Source of the DNA: Alphaproteobacteria bacterium
GTDB taxonomy: Bacteria > Pseudomonadota > Alphaproteobacteria > Rhodobacterales > Rhodobacteraceae
NCBI GenBank assembly: GCA_030431935.1
Contig: JAUIIC010000008.1
Span: 1-40,934 of the forward strand
DNA: 40,934 nucleotides
Reading direction: 5' to 3'
The position numbers and the translations under genes are program-made. The notes beneath the pieces are model-generated. The model ran no database searches and was not told where the DNA came from. It saw nothing but the letters and a program-made list of their open reading frames with translations. Below, piece after piece: positions 29,785 to 38,789 of the stretch (position 1 is its first letter; every line of letters starts with the position of its first letter).

Positions 29785-31932
29785 ATGGCGGAGCGGTCGT
29801 TCAAGAAGGAGGTCGAGGATCTGCGCATCGGCGCGGGCGAGACCTTTCGCGGCGAGGGAATCCTGGCGATCACCAAGGCGCTTCTGGAAAACGGGGTGGG
29901 CTACGTGGGCGGCTACCAGGGTGCGCCGATCAGCCACCTGATGGACGTGCTGGCCGATGCGCAGGACCTGCTGGGTGAACTTGGCATCCGGTTCGAGGCC
30001 AATGCCAGCGAGGCGGCGGCGACCGCGATGCTGGCCGCGAGCGTCCATTACCCGATCCGGGGCGCGGTGACCTTCAAGGGGCCCGTCGGCACCAACGTCG
30101 CCTCGGACGCGCTGGCGAACCTGGCCTCGGGCGGGGTGACCGGCGGCGCGCTGATCATCGTGGGCGAGGATTACGGCGAAGGCTCCTCGATCATGCAGGA
30201 GCGCACCCATCCCTACGCCCAGAAAAGCCAGGTCTGGCTCTTGGACCCGCGCCCGAACCTGCCCTCGATCGTCGACGCGGTGGGGCATGGCTTTGCCCTG
30301 TCCGAGGCGTCGAACACCCCCGTCATGCTGCAGGTGCGCATCCGGTCCTGCCACGTCTATGGCTCGTTCCAGGCGCGCGACAACGTCCGTCCGCCGCTGA
30401 CCGTGCGCGAGGCGCTGTCGAACCCCCAGCGCAAGACCGACCGCGTGGTGCTGCCGCCCGCCTCCTACATCCACGAGCAGGAGAAGGTGTCGAAACGCCT
30501 GCCCGCCGCGCTGGAGTATATCCGCGCACACAAGCTGAACGAGGTCTTCGGGCCCGAGACCGCGCCCGTCGGCCTTGCGATCCAGGGCGGCATGTACAAC
30601 GGCGTCATCCGGGCGCTGCAACGGCTTGGGCTGGCCGATGTACACGGCGACACCGAGGTCCCGATCTACGTCATGAACGTCGCCTATCCCATTGTCGAGG
30701 AGGAGTTTCTCGACTTCTGCACGGGCAAGGACGCGGTGCTGGTCATCGAAGAGGGCCAGCCCGACCTGATCGAACAGGCGCTGCGCTCGGCCCTGCACAA
30801 GGCGGGCCACCCGGTGAAGCTGCACGGCAAGGGACATATCCCCATGGCCGGAGAGCTGACCGGCCGCATCCTTCTGGACGGGATCGAGGGGTTCCTGCGC
30901 GACACCGCGCCCGCGATGCTGCCCGACCCCGTGCGCGCCCCGAACGAGCCGCCGGCCCCCGTGCCGGACCTGTCGGGCGCCGTGCCGGGCCGCCCGCCGG
31001 GGTTCTGCACCGGCTGCCCGGAACGCCCGATCTTCGCCGCGCTGAAGCTCGTCGAGAACGAACTGGGCGAACACCAGGTGGCGGGCGACATCGGCTGCCA
31101 CCTCTTCGGCAGCCTCACGCCCTTCAACATCGGCGGCTCGACCATGGGCTACGGGCTTGGCCCCGCGTCCAATGCCGCCTTCGACGGCGGCGGCGAGCGG
31201 CGGCCGATCTCGATGCTGGGCGACGGCGGGTTCTGGCACAACGGCCTGTCGTCGTCGATCGGCAACGCGGTCTTCAACAAGTCCGACGGGCTGACCATCA
31301 TCGTCGACAACTACTACTCTGCGGCCACCGGCGGGCAGGACATCCTGTCCTCGCGCGCCGACAACGCCTCCAAGGCCACCCAGCACCCGATCTCGCAGGC
31401 GGTGAAGGGCGTGGGCGTCAAGTGGGTGCGCCAGATCGACCGGACCTATGACGTCAAGCGCATGCGCGACACGATCAAGGAGGCGCTGACCACCGATCAC
31501 GAGGGCCCCAAGGTCATCGTCGCCTCGTCTGAATGCATGCTGAACCGCCAGCGCCGCGAGCGCCCGATCCTGAACCAGGCGATCAAGGAGGGCCGGCGCG
31601 TCGAGAAGCCGAAATTCGGCGTGGATGAAGAGGTCTGCACCGGCGATCACGCGTGCATGCGGCTGTCGGGCTGCCCCTCGCTGACGCTGAAGATGCCCGA
31701 CGACCCACTGCGCGACGATCCCGTGGCCCATATCGACCAGTCCTGCGTCGGCTGCGGCAACTGCGGCGAGGTCGCCGATGCCGCCGTTCTCTGCCCGTCC
31801 TTCTACGAGGCGCGGCTGGTGCACAATCCGACGCCCGTGGAACGCCGCCTGTCGCGGCTTCGGAAATCCGTCATCGGCTGGCTTCAGGCCCGCCGTGCCG
31901 CGCGCCGCCTGAGCTGGGAGGAACCGGCATGA
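29785..31932 (+). CDS. iorA: Indolepyruvate:ferredoxin-type 2-oxoacid oxidoreductase, large subunit
   Basis: This 715-residue thiamine-diphosphate enzyme subunit decarboxylates a 2-oxoacid to its acyl-CoA. The N-terminal pyrimidine-binding domain has GGYQGAPISHL and EANASEAAAT. The ThDP motif is GDGGFWHNG followed by Asn in TIIVDN. A C-terminal ferredoxin domain has Cys618, Cys624 and Cys630 but Asp621 where the first cluster normally has a second Cys; the second cluster is complete (Cys654, 657, 660, 670). The Cys-to-Asp change may be common in IOR proteins of aerobes. Indolepyruvate is the family substrate; an arylglyoxylate such as isatinate is my alternative, because of the cyclase genes nearby. 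GGGAGG at 29771-29776 supports the start. Confidence 0.9.
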   Translation: MAERSFKKEVEDLRIGAGETFRGEGILAITKALLENGVGYVGGYQGAPISHLMDVLADAQDLLGELGIRFEANASEAAATAMLAASVHYPIRGAVTFKGPVGTNVASDALANLASGGVTGGALIIVGEDYGEGSSIMQERTHPYAQKSQVWLLDPRPNLPSIVDAVGHGFALSEASNTPVMLQVRIRSCHVYGSFQARDNVRPPLTVREALSNPQRKTDRVVLPPASYIHEQEKVSKRLPAALEYIRAHKLNEVFGPETAPVGLAIQGGMYNGVIRALQRLGLADVHGDTEVPIYVMNVAYPIVEEEFLDFCTGKDAVLVIEEGQPDLIEQALRSALHKAGHPVKLHGKGHIPMAGELTGRILLDGIEGFLRDTAPAMLPDPVRAPNEPPAPVPDLSGAVPGRPPGFCTGCPERPIFAALKLVENELGEHQVAGDIGCHLFGSLTPFNIGGSTMGYGLGPASNAAFDGGGERRPISMLGDGGFWHNGLSSSIGNAVFNKSDGLTIIVDNYYSAATGGQDILSSRADNASKATQHPISQAVKGVGVKWVRQIDRTYDVKRMRDTIKEALTTDHEGPKVIVASSECMLNRQRRERPILNQAIKEGRRVEKPKFGVDEEVCTGDHACMRLSGCPSLTLKMPDDPLRDDPVAHIDQSCVGCGNCGEVADAAVLCPSFYEARLVHNPTPVERRLSRLRKSVIGWLQARRAARRLSWEEPA

Positions 31933-33503
31933 ACGAGCTCTCGGCGAAGCTCCGCTCGCAGGACCCCGACGCGCGCCTTGGCCAGATCGTCAAGCTGGCG
32001 GTCATGGCCGTGGGCGGGCAGGGCGGCGGCGTCCTGACGAACTGGATCACCGACCTGGCAGAGCGCAACGGCTACCGCGTGCAGGCCACCAGCGTCGCGG
32101 GCGTGGCGCAGCGGACCGGCGCCACGATCTATTACGTGGAAATGCTGCCGGACACCGGGCGTCAGCCCGTCTTCGCGCTGGCCCCGGCAGAGGGCGACGT
32201 CGACATCCTGATCGCGGCCGAGATGATGGAAGCCGGGCGCGCCATCATGCGCGGCTTCGTCACGCCGGGGCGCACGACGCTCATTGCCTCGACCCACCGC
32301 AACCTCGCCACGGTGGAAAAGATCGTGCCGGGCAGCGGCATCGGCGACGCCGAGACGGTCAAGAAGGCGGCCGCCGAGGTTGCGAAGGAATTCATCGCCT
32401 TCGACATGGAGCGTATCGCGCTCGACTCGGGCACGGTGATTTCCGCGGCGCTTTTTGGCGCGCTGGCGGGGTCTGGCACGCTGCCCTTCGACGCCGACAG
32501 CTACCGCGAGACGATCCGCGCCTCCGGCCGGGGCGTCGAGGCCTCGCTGCGGGCCTTCGAGGCCGCGCGCGAGGCGGCGGAACGGCGCGCCACCGATCCC
32601 GCGCCCGCGCCTTCCGGCGCGGCGCCCGCGCCGCAGGTGCGGGGCCCGGCGAAGCTTATGGCGAAATGGCAGGCGCTGGAGGCACGGGTCGCGGCCCTGC
32701 CGGACCCGGTGCAGGCGCTGGCGGCCCCCGGTCTGAAAAAGGTCGTGGCGTTCCAGGACGTGGCCTATGGCGCGGAATATCTCGACCGGGTCGAGGCCGC
32801 GATGCGCGCCGAAGAGCAGGCCACCACCGGCGGCGACTGGCCCTTCACCGCGCAGGCGGCGAAATACGTCGCCAACGCCATGGCCTATGACGACATCATC
32901 CGCGTGGCCGACCACAAGACCCAGGCCGCGCGCATGCCGCGCATCGGGGCAGAGGTGGGCGCCACCGAGGCGACGCTGGTGCAGGTGACCGAGTACGTGC
33001 ATCCCGGCGCGGCCGAATTCGTCAGCCTGATGCCCGCGGGCCTTGGCCGCTGGGCCTCGGCCCGGCCCGGCGTGATGAAGGCGATCGACCGCGTGGTGAA
33101 CCGGGGCCGGCGCATCCGCACCGACGGGATCATCGGTTTCACCATGCTCTACCTTGCTGCCGGCCTGCGGCCCTGGCGCCGCCGCCTCTTGCGCCACCGG
33201 CAGGAGATGGCGCATCTGGAGAACTGGCTTTCGGCGGCCACCGCCCGCCTGCGTTCCGATCCGGCGCTGGCCGCGGAAACCCTTCGGGTGCGGCGGCTGG
33301 TCAAGGGCTACTCCGACACCCATGCCCGCGGCCTGTCCAAGTTCGACAAGGTGATGAGCGGGATCCTGTTGGTCGAGGGGCGCGAGGATGCCGCCGACTG
33401 GGCCCGCCGCCTGATCGACGCGGCCCTGCAGGACCCCGAGGGCAAGGCGCTCGACGGGGCGCTGGAGACGATCCGCAGTTTCGCCACCGCCGGGCGCGCC
33501 TGA
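31929..33503 (+). CDS. iorB: Indolepyruvate:ferredoxin-type oxidoreductase, gamma-like subunit with C-terminal extension
   Basis: The 524-residue product is the partner of the preceding subunit, overlapping it by 4 bp. Residues 1-200 are the gamma domain of 2-oxoacid:ferredoxin oxidoreductases (MAVGGQGGGVLTNW, TSVAGVAQRTGATIYYVEM, EMMEAGRA). A low-complexity Ala/Pro linker near 220-240 leads to a second domain of about 280 residues (ALAAPGLKKVVAFQDVAYGA, RVADHKTQAARMPRI) of the kind found at the C-terminus of long IOR proteins. Together the two subunits should form a complete enzyme. No separate ferredoxin gene lies beside them. Confidence 0.88.
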   Translation: MNELSAKLRSQDPDARLGQIVKLAVMAVGGQGGGVLTNWITDLAERNGYRVQATSVAGVAQRTGATIYYVEMLPDTGRQPVFALAPAEGDVDILIAAEMMEAGRAIMRGFVTPGRTTLIASTHRNLATVEKIVPGSGIGDAETVKKAAAEVAKEFIAFDMERIALDSGTVISAALFGALAGSGTLPFDADSYRETIRASGRGVEASLRAFEAAREAAERRATDPAPAPSGAAPAPQVRGPAKLMAKWQALEARVAALPDPVQALAAPGLKKVVAFQDVAYGAEYLDRVEAAMRAEEQATTGGDWPFTAQAAKYVANAMAYDDIIRVADHKTQAARMPRIGAEVGATEATLVQVTEYVHPGAAEFVSLMPAGLGRWASARPGVMKAIDRVVNRGRRIRTDGIIGFTMLYLAAGLRPWRRRLLRHRQEMAHLENWLSAATARLRSDPALAAETLRVRRLVKGYSDTHARGLSKFDKVMSGILLVEGREDAADWARRLIDAALQDPEGKALDGALETIRSFATAGRA

Positions 33504-33692
33504 ATCGGAGCGAATTGTGCGCTGGATCACGGTTCCCGGCGCGCGGCGGTGTTACCCTTTGTTCACTCCCTGCCGGGCGTGGCCGCCATCTTGGATGGTC
33601 CGCACCGGAACGTGGGCATCGGGGTGGGGGCTGGCCCCAAACGGCCACCGCCATGCGCAACGCCGGAGTCAGGCGCGCATGATGCCGACACA

Positions 33693-33737
33693 GGGGCCTT
33701 CGCGGCCCCGGGGCGCCGACGGGACACCGCCGGCGCC
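33693..33737 (+). terminator. Hairpins and likely terminator after the oxidoreductase operon
   Basis: In the 326-bp gap between convergent genes (33504-33829) there are two stems: GGGGCC (33693-33698) with 33704-33709 around TTCGC, and GGCGCCG (33712-33718) with CGGCGCC (33731-33737), followed directly by TTTCTT. The second is the best intrinsic terminator for the plus-strand operon. I see no gene in the gap; its short open frames look like shadows of composition. Confidence 0.6.
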
Positions 33738-33758
33738 TTTCTTGTGCCTTGCGGACAT

Positions 33759-33813
33759 GGCGCCGACACGGCGCCGACGTTATGCCGACGTTGTGCCGAC
33801 GTGATGCCGACGT
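33759..33813. repeat. 11-bp tandem repeat, five units
   Basis: GCCGAC stands at 33762, 33773, 33784, 33795 and 33806, exactly 11 bp apart. Units are NNN-GCCGACGT (AC instead of GT at the end of the first). A degenerate GCGGAC at 33751 continues the phase upstream. The period is not a multiple of three, so coding is unlikely. The array ends 16 bp before the stop of the convergent ligase gene. Two further GCCGACs lie out of phase at 33684 and 33715. Confidence 0.85.
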
Positions 33814-33829
33814 GCTGTCGCGGGGGCGT

Positions 33830-35452
33830 TCAGCCCTGTCCGTCGCGCAGCCGGAACCGCTGGATCTTGCCCGTCTGGGTCTTGGGCAGGGCCTTCACGA
33901 ACTTGACCGAGCGCGGGTACTTGTAGGGGGCGATGCGGGATTTCACGTGCTCCTGCAAGGACTTGACCATCTGGTCCGAAGGCAGGGCGGCCTCTCCCAG
34001 CACCACGTAAGCCTCGACGATCTGCCCCCGCGCCTCGTCCGGCGCCCCGATCACCGCGCATTCGGCCACATCCGGGTGCGACAACAGCGCCGCCTCCACC
34101 TCCGGCCCGGCGATATTATACCCTGAACTCAATATCATATCGTCGTTTCTTGCAGCGAAATGCAGGTATCCCTCGGCGTCCATGCTGAACGCGTCGCCGG
34201 TGATGTTCCAGCCGTCGCGGACGTACTCCAGCTGCCGCTCATCCGACAGGTAGCGGCATCCGGTTGGCCCACGCACCGCCAGCCGCCCGACCTCTCCACG
34301 GGGCAGCTCTTCGCCGTTTTCCCCAATGATTTTCGCCTCGTAGCCGGTGACGGGCTTGCCGGTGCAGGCCGGCTTGTGATCGTCGAACCGGTTCGAGATG
34401 AAGATGTGCAGCATCTCGGTCGAACCGATGCCGTCCAGCATCGGCTTGCCGGTCTTGGCCATCCAGTCGTCATAGACCGGCGCCGGCAGCGTTTCCCCCG
34501 CCGAAACCGCCGCCCGCAGCGACGACAGGTCCGCGCCTTCCTCCATCGCGGCCAGCATCGCCCTGTAAGCCGTTGGCGCCGTGAAACAAATCGTGGCGCG
34601 GTAGCGCTCGATGATGTCGATCAGGTTGGGGGGAGAGGCGTTCTCCAGCAACACCGCCGCTGCCCCGAAACGCAGCGGAAACACCGCCAGTCCCCCCAGT
34701 CCGAAGGTGAAGGCAAGCGGCGGCGAGCCCACGAAGATGTCGTCCGGCGTCACCCCCAGCACCTCGCGCGCGTAGCCGTCGGCGATGATCAGGATGTCGC
34801 GGTGAAAATGCATCGTCGCCTTGGGCACGCCCGTCGTGCCGCTGGTGAAACCCAGCAGGGCCACGTCATCGCGCCCGGTCGCAACCGCCTGGAATTGCAC
34901 GGGTTTCGACAGGGCGGCGCGGTCGAGTTCCGCGTCGTGGTTGGCGGTTCCGTCAAAGCCGACGACGGCCTTCAGGGTCCGGCTGTCCTTGGCGCAGGTC
35001 ACCATGTCGTCCATCAGGCGGGTGTCGCACAGCGCCAGCGTGACCTCGGCCTTGTCCACGATCTTGGCCAGTTCGCCCGCCCGCAGCATCGGCATGGTGT
35101 TGACCACCACCGCGCCCGCCTTGGTCGCGGCCAGCCAGCAGGCCACCATCGCCGGGTTGTTGGCCGACCGGATCAGCACGCGATTTCCGGGCTTTACGCC
35201 GTAATCCTCGACCAGGGCCCGGGCCAGCCGGTTGGTCCAGTCGGTCAGTTCCTTGTAGGTCCGCCGCCGCCCGTTGCCGACCAGCGCCGTATGGTCGCCA
35301 AACCCTTTCTTCACCATTTCATCGGTAAGCTCGACCCCGACGTTCAACCAGTCGGGATACTCGGTCACGGCGGGCAGGATATCGGGCCATTGCTCGAAAG
35401 GGGGCAGGTTGTCCCGGGCGAAGGTGTCGGTATGGCCGGTCGGTCCCAGCAT
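33830..35452 (-). CDS. 2-aminobenzoate-CoA ligase (anthranilate-CoA ligase)
   Basis: The 540-residue AMP-forming ligase has GFTSGTTGVPKATMHFHRD as its phosphate loop, GSTEMLHIFISN in the acyl-pocket region, the hinge ARNDDMILSSGYNIAGPE and catalytic Lys529 (TQTGKIQRF). The whole sequence, from the DTFARDNLPPFEQWP start on, resembles benzoate/2-aminobenzoate-CoA ligases, which make anthraniloyl-CoA. It is the last gene of a minus-strand operon that also encodes tryptophan dioxygenase and a 2-aminobenzoyl-CoA monooxygenase-like protein, which strongly supports anthranilate as substrate. GGGAGA precedes the ATG. Confidence 0.88.
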   Translation of the reverse strand: MLGPTGHTDTFARDNLPPFEQWPDILPAVTEYPDWLNVGVELTDEMVKKGFGDHTALVGNGRRRTYKELTDWTNRLARALVEDYGVKPGNRVLIRSANNPAMVACWLAATKAGAVVVNTMPMLRAGELAKIVDKAEVTLALCDTRLMDDMVTCAKDSRTLKAVVGFDGTANHDAELDRAALSKPVQFQAVATGRDDVALLGFTSGTTGVPKATMHFHRDILIIADGYAREVLGVTPDDIFVGSPPLAFTFGLGGLAVFPLRFGAAAVLLENASPPNLIDIIERYRATICFTAPTAYRAMLAAMEEGADLSSLRAAVSAGETLPAPVYDDWMAKTGKPMLDGIGSTEMLHIFISNRFDDHKPACTGKPVTGYEAKIIGENGEELPRGEVGRLAVRGPTGCRYLSDERQLEYVRDGWNITGDAFSMDAEGYLHFAARNDDMILSSGYNIAGPEVEAALLSHPDVAECAVIGAPDEARGQIVEAYVVLGEAALPSDQMVKSLQEHVKSRIAPYKYPRSVKFVKALPKTQTGKIQRFRLRDGQG

Positions 35453-35494
35453 CGCGTCGTCTCCCTGTCTCGCGCCCGTTCGCGGGGCGCAGGT

Positions 35495-36316
35495 CTACAG
35501 CCGTGTGCGCACGGTCCAAAGTTCGGGGAACAGCACCACCTCTAGCATCCGCCGCAGGTAGGTGACGCCCCCGGTGCCGCCGGTGCCGCGCTTCATGCCG
35601 ATGACCCGCTCGACCGTGGTCACGTGATTGAAGCGCCAGCGGCGGAAATAGTCTTCGAGATCAACCAGTTTCTCGGCCAGCTGGTAGATGTCCCAGTGTC
35701 CGGCCGGATCGCAGTAGACGGTCGCCCACATCGCCTCGACCCCGTCGTCGGGCACATGCATCGCGGCGACGTCGCGGGCCAGCACCGCCTCGGGCACCTG
35801 CAGCCCGGCCGCCGCCGCCGCCTGCAGCGCCACGTCGTAAAGACTGGGCCGGGCGCATTCGGCCTCAAGGTCGGCTAGAAGATCCGGCCGGTGCGCATGC
35901 GGCTTCATCATGGTGGGGTTGCGATTGCCCAGGATGAACTCGATCCGCCGGTACTGGTGGCTCTGGAAGCCGCTCGACTGCCCCAGCGCATTGCGGAAGG
36001 TGGTGTAGTCGGACGGAGTCATGGTGCGCAGCACGTCCCAGGCGCCGTTCAGCTGCTCGAAGATGCGGCTGACGCGGGCCAAGAGCTTGAAGGCCGCGTC
36101 GAGCCGCCCCTCGGCGATGGCGGCGCGGGCGGCATCCAGTTCGTGGATGGCCAGCTTCATCCAGAGCTCGGACGTCTGGTGCTGGATGATGAACAGAAGC
36201 TCGTCATGCGCATCCGACAGCGGGTGCTGCGCCGACAGGACCGGCTGCAGCGACAGGTAATCGCCATAGGACATCCGCGCGCTGAAGTCGGTTTCGGCAC
36301 CGTATTCGGTCGTCAT
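35495..36316 (-). CDS. kynA: Tryptophan 2,3-dioxygenase
   Basis: This haem enzyme opens the indole ring of L-tryptophan to N-formylkynurenine. The 273-residue product carries active-site His46 ([11 protein letters not shown]), Arg108 ([12 protein letters not shown]), the axial haem ligand His231 ([12 protein letters not shown]) and the [10 protein letters not shown] loop that binds the substrate carboxylate. All are offset by nine from the numbering used for Xanthomonas TDO. ATG 36316 lies 1 bp after the dehydrogenase stop, so it is part of the anthranilate-CoA operon. The usual kynB and kynU partners are not beside it; cyclase-family and kynureninase-like genes elsewhere in the window may supply those steps. 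Confidence 0.95.
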   Translation of the reverse strand: MTTEYGAETDFSARMSYGDYLSLQPVLSAQHPLSDAHDELLFIIQHQTSELWMKLAIHELDAARAAIAEGRLDAAFKLLARVSRIFEQLNGAWDVLRTMTPSDYTTFRNALGQSSGFQSHQYRRIEFILGNRNPTMMKPHAHRPDLLADLEAECARPSLYDVALQAAAAAGLQVPEAVLARDVAAMHVPDDGVEAMWATVYCDPAGHWDIYQLAEKLVDLEDYFRRWRFNHVTTVERVIGMKRGTGGTGGVTYLRRMLEVVLFPELWTVRTRL

Positions 36317-36317
36317 G

Positions 36318-37457
36318 TCAGCCCCCAAGAACCTGCCGCGCGATCACCACCTTCTGCACGTCGCTTGCGCCCTCGTAGATGCGCAGCGCGCGGATTTCGC
36401 GGTATAGGCTTTCGACCACCTCGCCGGACCGCACCCCGTCGCCGCCGTGCAGCTGCACCGCGGCGTCGATGACCTTCTGTGCGGTCTCGGTCGCGTGCAG
36501 CTTGGCCATCGCCGCCTCGCGGCTGACGCGCTCGGCGCCCATGTCCTTGGTCCATGCGGCGCGGTAGATCAGCAGGGCCGAGGAATCGACGCCCAGCGCC
36601 ATGTCGGCCAGGTGCCCCTGCACCATCTGCAACTCCGCCAGCGGAGCGCCGAAAAGCTCGCGTTTCCGGACCCTTGCAAGGGTTTCGTCAAGCGCGCGCC
36701 GGGCAAAGCCCAGCGCCGCCGCCCCCACGGTCGAGCGGAACACGTCCAGAACCGACATCGCGATGCGAAAGCCCTTGCCGGGCTCTCCGATCAGCGCGTC
36801 CGCCGGCAGCTTCAGGCCGTCGAAGCGGATGCGCGCCAGCGGGTGCGGCGCGATCACCTCGATCCGCTCGGCGATCTCCAGCCCCGGCGTGTCGGCGGGC
36901 ACCAGGAAACAGGACAGGCCGCGCGCGCCCGGCGCCTCTCCGGTGCGGGCGAAGACGGTGTAGACATCGGCGATCCCGCCGTTCGAGATCCAGGTCTTCT
37001 CGCCATCCAGAACCCAGCCGTTGCCGTCGCGCCGCGCGGTGGTCTCGATGTTGGCCACGTCAGAGCCGCTCCTGGGCTCGCTCAGGGCAAAGGCCGAGAT
37101 CGCGCGCCCCGCGCGGGTCTCGTCCAGCCACGCGCGCTGCGCCTCTGTGCCGAACAGCGTCACCGGGCCCATGCCGAGCCCCTGCATGGCGAAGGCGAAG
37201 TCGGCCAGTCCGTCGTGGCGCGCAAGGGTTTCGCGGATCAGGCACAGCGAGCGCACGTCCAGCGCCGCCGCGCCCGCGCCGCCTGAATGGCGCAGGAAGC
37301 CCGCATGGCCCAGCGCGGCCACCAGCCCGCGGCAGGCGGCATCCACGTCGCCGTGGTCGGCGGGCAGGGCGCTTTCGCACCAGCTTTCCAGCGACAGTGC
37401 CAGCGTCCGGTGCCTGTCCTCGAAGAACGGCCAGTCGAGAAAGCTGCGGTCGGCCAT
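36318..37457 (-). CDS. Acyl-CoA dehydrogenase
   Basis: The product is a 379-residue FAD-dependent acyl-CoA dehydrogenase with [18 protein letters not shown] and [18 protein letters not shown] in the beta domain, [19 protein letters not shown] and a catalytic Glu362 ([11 protein letters not shown]). Between a CoA ligase, an enoyl-CoA hydratase and an aromatic acyl-CoA monooxygenase it should oxidise an alicyclic or opened-chain CoA ester formed after dearomatisation of 2-aminobenzoyl-CoA. ATG 37457 gives a family-like start (MADRSFLDW); the 61-bp gap before it holds a copy of the dispersed GAACAGAAGAAG element. Confidence 0.9.
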   Translation of the reverse strand: MADRSFLDWPFFEDRHRTLALSLESWCESALPADHGDVDAACRGLVAALGHAGFLRHSGGAGAAALDVRSLCLIRETLARHDGLADFAFAMQGLGMGPVTLFGTEAQRAWLDETRAGRAISAFALSEPRSGSDVANIETTARRDGNGWVLDGEKTWISNGGIADVYTVFARTGEAPGARGLSCFLVPADTPGLEIAERIEVIAPHPLARIRFDGLKLPADALIGEPGKGFRIAMSVLDVFRSTVGAAALGFARRALDETLARVRKRELFGAPLAELQMVQGHLADMALGVDSSALLIYRAAWTKDMGAERVSREAAMAKLHATETAQKVIDAAVQLHGGDGVRSGEVVESLYREIRALRIYEGASDVQKVVIARQVLGG

Positions 37458-37468
37458 GGGCGTCCCTT

Positions 37469-37518
37469 CTTCTTCTGTTCCCAAATACGCGCGCCGAAGG
37501 CACGCGGCACAGCCGCGT
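37469..37518 (-). repeat. Hairpin plus dispersed GTATTT-N2-GAACAGAAGAAG element, copy 3
   Basis: On the minus strand a 7-bp stem with 3-nt loop (37518-37502) follows the enoyl-CoA hydratase gene, then GCCTTCGGCG and GC-GTATTT-GG-GAACAGAAGAAG (37490-37469). Unlike the other copies it lies inside an operon, and its A/G-rich end runs into the ribosome-binding region of the acyl-CoA dehydrogenase gene. Confidence 0.75.
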
Positions 37519-38331
37519 TCAGTCGCCCTCGAACACCGGTTTTTCCTTTGCCACGAAAGCCTTGTAGGCGCGTTCGAAGTCGCGGGTCTGCATGCAGATC
37601 GCCTGGGCCTGGGCCTCTGCCTCGATCGCCTGGTCGAGGCTCATGTTCCATTCCTGGTTCAACTGCGTCTTGGTGATGCCATGGGCGAAGGTCGGGCCCG
37701 CGCCGATGCGCGTGGCCAGCTTCATCGCCTCGGCCTCCAGCGCGTCGGACGGGTGCAGCGCGTTCCAGAAGCCCCAGGCCAGCCCTTCGTCCGCATCGAA
37801 GGCGCGGCCGGTGTACAGCAGTTCCGCCGCGCGGCCTTGGCCGATGATCCGGGGCAGCATCGCGCAGGCGCCCATGTCGCAGCCCGCCAGGCCAACGCGG
37901 GTGAAGAGGAAGGCGCATTTCGCGGTCGGGGTGGCCAGCCGCAGGTCCGCGGCCATCGCGATGATCGCCCCGGCGCCGACGCAGATGCCGTCGACGGCGG
38001 CGATCACGGGTTTGCCGCAATGCAGCATCCCCTTCACCAGGTCGCCTGTCATCCGGGTGAAGGCCAGCAGCTCCTTCATGTCCATCGCTACCAGCGGGCC
38101 GATGATGTCATGCACGTCGCCGCCGGAACAGAAATTGCCCTCGTTCGAAGCAAAGACCACCACGTCCACGTCCTCGGCATAGGCGAGGGCGCGGAAGGTG
38201 TCGCGAAGCTCGGCATAGCTGTCGAAGGTCAGCGGGTTCTTGCGCTCGGGCCGTGTCAGGCGGATCGTCGCGACACCGTCGCTGACCTGCCAGTGAAAGT
38301 GTTCCGGCCTCAGGCCCGCCATCTGCGTCAT
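37519..38331 (-). CDS. Enoyl-CoA hydratase/isomerase family protein
   Basis: This 270-residue crotonase-fold enzyme has the two oxyanion-hole segments [16 protein letters not shown] and [21 protein letters not shown]. The acidic residues expected at the hydratase glutamates are only partly evident (the second region reads [19 protein letters not shown]), so hydration is not certain; ring hydrolysis, isomerisation or decarboxylation are known in the superfamily. It is translationally coupled to the MarR gene before it (ATGA). In this operon it is expected to act on a CoA ester derived from 2-aminobenzoyl-CoA. Confidence 0.88.
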   Translation of the reverse strand: MTQMAGLRPEHFHWQVSDGVATIRLTRPERKNPLTFDSYAELRDTFRALAYAEDVDVVVFASNEGNFCSGGDVHDIIGPLVAMDMKELLAFTRMTGDLVKGMLHCGKPVIAAVDGICVGAGAIIAMAADLRLATPTAKCAFLFTRVGLAGCDMGACAMLPRIIGQGRAAELLYTGRAFDADEGLAWGFWNALHPSDALEAEAMKLATRIGAGPTFAHGITKTQLNQEWNMSLDQAIEAEAQAQAICMQTRDFERAYKAFVAKEKPVFEGD

Positions 38332-38789
38332 GCCTCATCCTCCCCGATCTTCGACAGAAGCCGCACCAGCGTGTCCAGTTCCGGCGCCGTCAACCCGTCC
38401 AGCAATTCGTTCACCCAGCTTTCGTGCTCTGCCGCCATCGCGGCGAAACGCTCTCTGCCTGCCTCGGTCAGGCGCACGCGCATGGCGCGCCGGTCGCCGG
38501 CCACCGCGGCGCGTTCGACGAAGCCTTCGCCGACCAGCCGTTCGATGATGCCCGTCACGTTGCCGTTCGACACCTTCAGCTTGGCCGACAGGTCGCTCAT
38601 CCGCAGGCCGTCGCGGTAACGGTCGAGCGTGGCCATCACATCGAAGCGGGGCAGGGTGCTGTCATGGCCGCGCAATTCGTCGCGCAACCGCCGTTCGATC
38701 ACGCCGTGCGCCCGCAACAGCCGCAGCCAGACTCGCAGACGTTGCTTGGACAAGGGTTCCGCCGCGACGGCGCGTTCCGGTCGGCTCAT
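38328..38789 (-). CDS. MarR-family transcriptional regulator
   Basis: The 153-residue product has the MarR helix arrangement with [19 protein letters not shown], the recognition helix [16 protein letters not shown] and a wing with [20 protein letters not shown] start it at ATG 38789, overlapping the SDR stop by 4 bp; the longer frame to 38849 is unsupported. It lies in the middle of the anthranilate-CoA operon, so it is co-transcribed with its likely targets and may sense an aromatic CoA ester. The operon promoter would be beyond the right edge, so no operator can be examined. Confidence 0.9.
   Translation of the reverse strand: MSRPERAVAAEPLSKQRLRVWLRLLRAHGVIERRLRDELRGHDSTLPRFDVMATLDRYRDGLRMSDLSAKLKVSNGNVTGIIERLVGEGFVERAAVAGDRRAMRVRLTEAGRERFAAMAAEHESWVNELLDGLTAPELDTLVRLLSKIGEDEA

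Noticed and set aside
29689-31824. 711-codon open frame antisense to the large oxidoreductase subunit
   Set aside because: It is a composition shadow of a gene with complete ThDP and Fe-S motifs on the plus strand.
33517-33926. Short open frames of about 70-125 codons in the convergent gap
   Set aside because: No ribosome-binding site, no domain, they cross a terminator and the 11-bp repeat, and some run into the ligase gene antisense.
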